Shown here: positions 23,495 through 25,624 of the stretch, in pieces
How positions within the stretch are numbered: position 1 is the stretch's first letter
Layout of the letters: each line of letters begins with the position of its first letter
Assembly (NCBI GenBank): GCA_024278415.1
Contig: JAJRTI010000072.1
Span: 1 to 25,624 of the forward strand
Source of the DNA: Planctomycetota bacterium
GTDB lineage: Bacteria > Planctomycetota > Brocadiia > JAJRTI01
Direction of reading: 5' to 3'
Length of the DNA: 25,624 nucleotides
Position numbers and translations under genes: made by a program
Notes under the pieces: model-generated
Databases searched by the model: none
Told to the model about the DNA's origin: nothing
What the model saw: the letters and a program-made list of their open reading frames with translations, nothing else

Positions 23495-23587
23495 ATGCCT
23501 GACGATAAAGTCGGCGACCTGCCGGCATGTCTGTCGGTGTTGGAGAAACGTCTCCGCGCCACACGTGGATGCGACAAGACATTATGA
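23495..23587 (+). CDS. Doubtful 30-residue open frame in the leader
   Basis: ATG 23495 to TGA 23585-23587 encodes 30 residues with two cysteines (C12, C26), between the predicted promoter and the small-protein gene. There is no convincing ribosome site. It could be a leader peptide or, given the radical SAM genes on both sides, a modified-peptide precursor; chance is at least as likely. Confidence 0.15.
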   Translation: MPDDKVGDLPACLSVLEKRLRATRGCDKTL

Positions 23588-23629
23588 CGCGAGCCGCGAA
23601 ACACAAAACGCAAGGAGACCCCCCCACAG

Positions 23630-23932
23630 ATGTATAACGTCATCGTCAGAGCCAAGTGGCGTCCGGGCAAGAACCTCAAGGACTTCATGGAATGGTTTGA
23701 GGAGTACAAAGATGAGCAGAAGCGATGGGGCGTCCTGAGCGCGAGGATCTTCCACAGTTGGTTTGGCGGCACTCACCATCTGACCTGCATCTACGAGGTG
23801 GAGAGCATAGACCGATGGAGTGCCGGCCAGGACACGGCCGAAGGCCTCAAAGCCATCTTCGCTGTCGCGGAAGTGGTGGACACCAATACATTACAGTTCG
23901 AGGTCGTCAAGGAAGTGCCGATCGATTTTTGA
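23630..23932 (+). CDS. Small protein, probable dimeric alpha/beta-barrel (NIPSNAP/ABM-like)
   Basis: This 100-aa protein has a pattern of strand, helix, strand, strand, helix and strand. MYNVIVRAKWRPGK is followed by an amphipathic helix (NLKDFMEWFEEYKDEQKRWG), strands with SARIFHSWFGG and HHLTCIYEVES, a second helix, and LQFEVVKEV. This resembles ferredoxin-like dimeric alpha/beta-barrel proteins such as NIPSNAP or antibiotic-monooxygenase-like families. These bind varied ligands or act as small enzymes; no catalytic set is identifiable. AAGGAG (23612-23617) lies 12 nt before the ATG. The B12-radical SAM gene begins 43 bp after its stop, so the two are probably cotranscribed and may act together. 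The fold call is inference from the pattern, not a family match. Confidence 0.8.
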   Translation: MYNVIVRAKWRPGKNLKDFMEWFEEYKDEQKRWGVLSARIFHSWFGGTHHLTCIYEVESIDRWSAGQDTAEGLKAIFAVAEVVDTNTLQFEVVKEVPIDF

Positions 23933-23975
23933 TTCACTGCGGACACGCCGCACCGTGGCAGCGAGGACACGCCAA

Positions 23976-25624
23976 GTGAAAATCCTTCTGGTCTATCCGC
24001 CTTATGTCAGCCCGTGGATGCCCTACTCCAGCTTGCCCATGTTGACGGCGTATCTGAAGCAGCAGGGCCTGGCTGAGGTGAAGGTGTGGGAAGCCAACCT
24101 CGACTTCTTCGATTATTGCACGTCGCCGCCGGCCTGGCGAGGCGCGGCTGAAGGCGAGGATGGCCGCGGGGTGGATTGGCAGGCGGTTGCGGACGCGAAG
24201 GCGCGGTTCCGACAGGCCGACAGGTTTCCCCGCGACGATGCGTCCCTCCTCGCGTCGCTCCGCACCATCGAGACGGCGATGGAGGCCGCCACCCGCCCGT
24301 TCGCACCGACGGAGCTTCATTTCTTCAATCCGCAGTATGCTCCGCCCCGGCCGACGGAGTTGCTCTTCCCGTACGGTCCGTGCCATGTGCGCTGTGAGAT
24401 GCCCTACAATCCGTTCTCGAGTGAGGAGATCTGGGCCGCCTGTGCGGATGCTTCCGCGAATCCGTTCATGAGATTCTACGAGCGAGAACTCGTTCCCCGG
24501 CTTGAGGCCATGGAGCCAGACGTGGTGGGCGTCTCCATGGCCTTCCCCGAGCAGCATATCCCGGCCTTCACGTTAGCGCGACTGGTCAAGGCGGCCTCTC
24601 CACAGACACATCTGGCGTTGGGCGGCGCGCAAACGTCGAAGCTTGGCGTGGCAATGAGGCAGAGCCCCGCGTTTCAGAACTTGCTGCTCCCGTTGTTCGA
24701 TTCGGTGATTCTCGGCGAAGGCGAACCCACGCTGGCGCAGCTCCTCCAGACGTTAGAGGCCGGCGGCGATCGGGCGCAGGTGAAGAATCTGATCTTCCGA
24801 AGAGGCCGCGCGACCGTCATGACCGGCCCAGCACGGCCTGCGGACCTGCCCGCGCTGCCGACTCCTGATCCCACCGAACTTCCGCTTGAGCGCTACCTCA
24901 ACCACGGCTCTTGCCCGTCGCTGTCGCTTCAGGCCACGCGAGGATGCTACTGGGGGAAATGTGCGTTTTGCGACTCGTCCATGCTGCTCGGTCCGTACCG
25001 AACGAGGCCGGCGGACAAAGTCATCGCGGACATCGTGCAGATCCACGAGCAACACGGCATCTGTGGCGTGCCGTTCGTCGACGAGGCCCTCCCCCCCGGA
25101 TTCATGCGGCAGCTCTCAGAATTCCTGGCCGAAAGCCGGCTGCCGGTGGCGTGGAGCACGTATGCCCGGTTTGATAAGTTCTTCACGCCCCAGTTTTGTC
25201 GTCAGATCGCCGAGGGGGGCTGCCGCGTGTTGTTCTTGGGGTTAGAGGCGGCGTCGCCTAGGGTCAACCGGCTGATGAACAAGGGCGTGGATTCCTCGCA
25301 TGCCGGTGATGTGCTTCAAGCCCTGCACGACGCGGGGGTGCGCGCCCACGTGCTAAGCATGATCGGCTTCCCTGGCGAGACCCGCGAGGAGGCCATGCAG
25401 ACGTTCGAGTTCCTCATGAAGCACCGGCATCTCTACCAGACGTACACGCTCACCCCGTTCATTCTTGAGAAGAATTCCCCCATCGCCCGTCACCCCGACC
25501 GCTTTGCCATTGCAGGGGTTGGCGAGGATCCCCATTACGACCTGACCACAAACTACGCGTACGAGCCGACTGAGGGGCTCAACATGGCGGACACGGTCGA
25601 GTTGTATCACGAATTCAACAGCAA
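23976..25624 (+). CDS. B12-binding-domain radical SAM protein (3' end outside window)
   Basis: The frame is open from GTG 23976 to the window edge (549 codons seen). VKILLVYPPY at the start, with PDVVGVSMAF, LALGGAQTSK and SVILGEGEPTLAQLL (about 180-260), forms a cobalamin-binding Rossmann domain. It is interrupted by an unusually long insert of about 110 residues (about 50-165). The radical SAM core has ATRGCYWGKCAFCD with cysteines C324, C329 and C332: CX4CX2C, not the canonical CX3CX2C. Later FLGLEAASPRVNRLMNKG and IGFPGETREEA are typical of the class. Members methylate unactivated carbons or rearrange lipids, antibiotics, peptides and tetrapyrroles. GCxWG before the cluster also occurs in radical SAM proteins tied to peptide (RiPP) maturation; substrate here is unknown. 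The start is chosen because VKILLVYPP matches family N-termini. Confidence 0.87.
   Translation, partial: MKILLVYPPYVSPWMPYSSLPMLTAYLKQQGLAEVKVWEANLDFFDYCTSPPAWRGAAEGEDGRGVDWQAVADAKARFRQADRFPRDDASLLASLRTIETAMEAATRPFAPTELHFFNPQYAPPRPTELLFPYGPCHVRCEMPYNPFSSEEIWAACADASANPFMRFYERELVPRLEAMEPDVVGVSMAFPEQHIPAFTLARLVKAASPQTHLALGGAQTSKLGVAMRQSPAFQNLLLPLFDSVILGEGEPTLAQLLQTLEAGGDRAQVKNLIFRRGRATVMTGPARPADLPALPTPDPTELPLERYLNHGSCPSLSLQATRGCYWGKCAFCDSSMLLGPYRTRPADKVIADIVQIHEQHGICGVPFVDEALPPGFMRQLSEFLAESRLPVAWSTYARFDKFFTPQFCRQIAEGGCRVLFLGLEAASPRVNRLMNKGVDSSHAGDVLQALHDAGVRAHVLSMIGFPGETREEAMQTFEFLMKHRHLYQTYTLTPFILEKNSPIARHPDRFAIAGVGEDPHYDLTTNYAYEPTEGLNMADTVELYHEFNS

Noticed and set aside
1..25624. tRNA, rRNA or known riboswitch
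   Set aside because: No cloverleaf with T-loop consensus, rRNA segment or recognisable aptamer was seen on reading the intergenic regions; weak structures could be missed by eye.

Overview
The window is high-GC DNA (roughly two thirds G+C by eye) with bacterial signals: Shine-Dalgarno sites, sigma70-like promoters, and both GTG and ATG starts. The gene set suggests an uncultured, at least partly anaerobic Gram-negative bacterium. It includes a flavodiiron protein with rubredoxin, two radical SAM enzymes, a GH123/DUF4091-like glycosidase, a creatininase-family hydrolase and a MacB-type exporter. Such combinations are common in Planctomycetota, Lentisphaerota, Hydrogenedentota and relatives. 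That placement is inference; no rRNA or tRNA gene is visible to fix it.

Layout. 232-2424 is a membrane-anchored YyaL/SSP411-like thioredoxin-domain protein. A long inverted repeat follows, then a promoter and a tight unit of a SpoIIE-type phosphatase (2732-3514) and an FprA-like flavodiiron protein (3518-4699). Rubredoxin, its usual electron donor, follows from its own promoter (4820-4981). A bidirectional terminator separates these from a convergent, unrecognised membrane protein (5235-7031, minus). A divergent promoter then drives two periplasmic adaptors (7287-9029 and 9026-10462) and a MacB-like ABC exporter (10485-12527). No TolC partner is present.

Directly after the macB-like stop codon is a 667-bp gene-free insertion (12536-13202). 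It has 12-bp terminal inverted repeats and a 9-bp direct duplication of flanking sequence, and it is packed with nested short hairpins. This looks like a non-autonomous mobile element. Next is an operon of two P-loop ATPases (13428-14654 and 14663 onward). Its promoter carries two copies of the dyad AACAACA-N4-TGTTGTT, one in the -35/-10 spacer and one over the start of transcription.

The second ATPase has no in-frame stop before the next gene. That gene, a secreted GH123-like protein (16239-18800), is interrupted by an in-frame TAA about 20 codons before its likely catalytic Asp-Glu pair. A compact run follows: nucleoside phosphorylase (19013-19783), beta-propeller/metzincin protease (19830-21248) and an overlapping creatininase-family hydrolase (21220-21996). 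The right end has a minus-strand radical SAM/SPASM protein (22027-23088), a divergent small alpha/beta-barrel-like protein (23630-23932), and a B12-binding radical SAM protein with CX4CX2C cysteine spacing that runs off the window (23976-25624).

The most unusual items are the hairpin-packed element, the double-operator ATPase operon, the two adjacent coding lesions, and the radical SAM neighbourhood.
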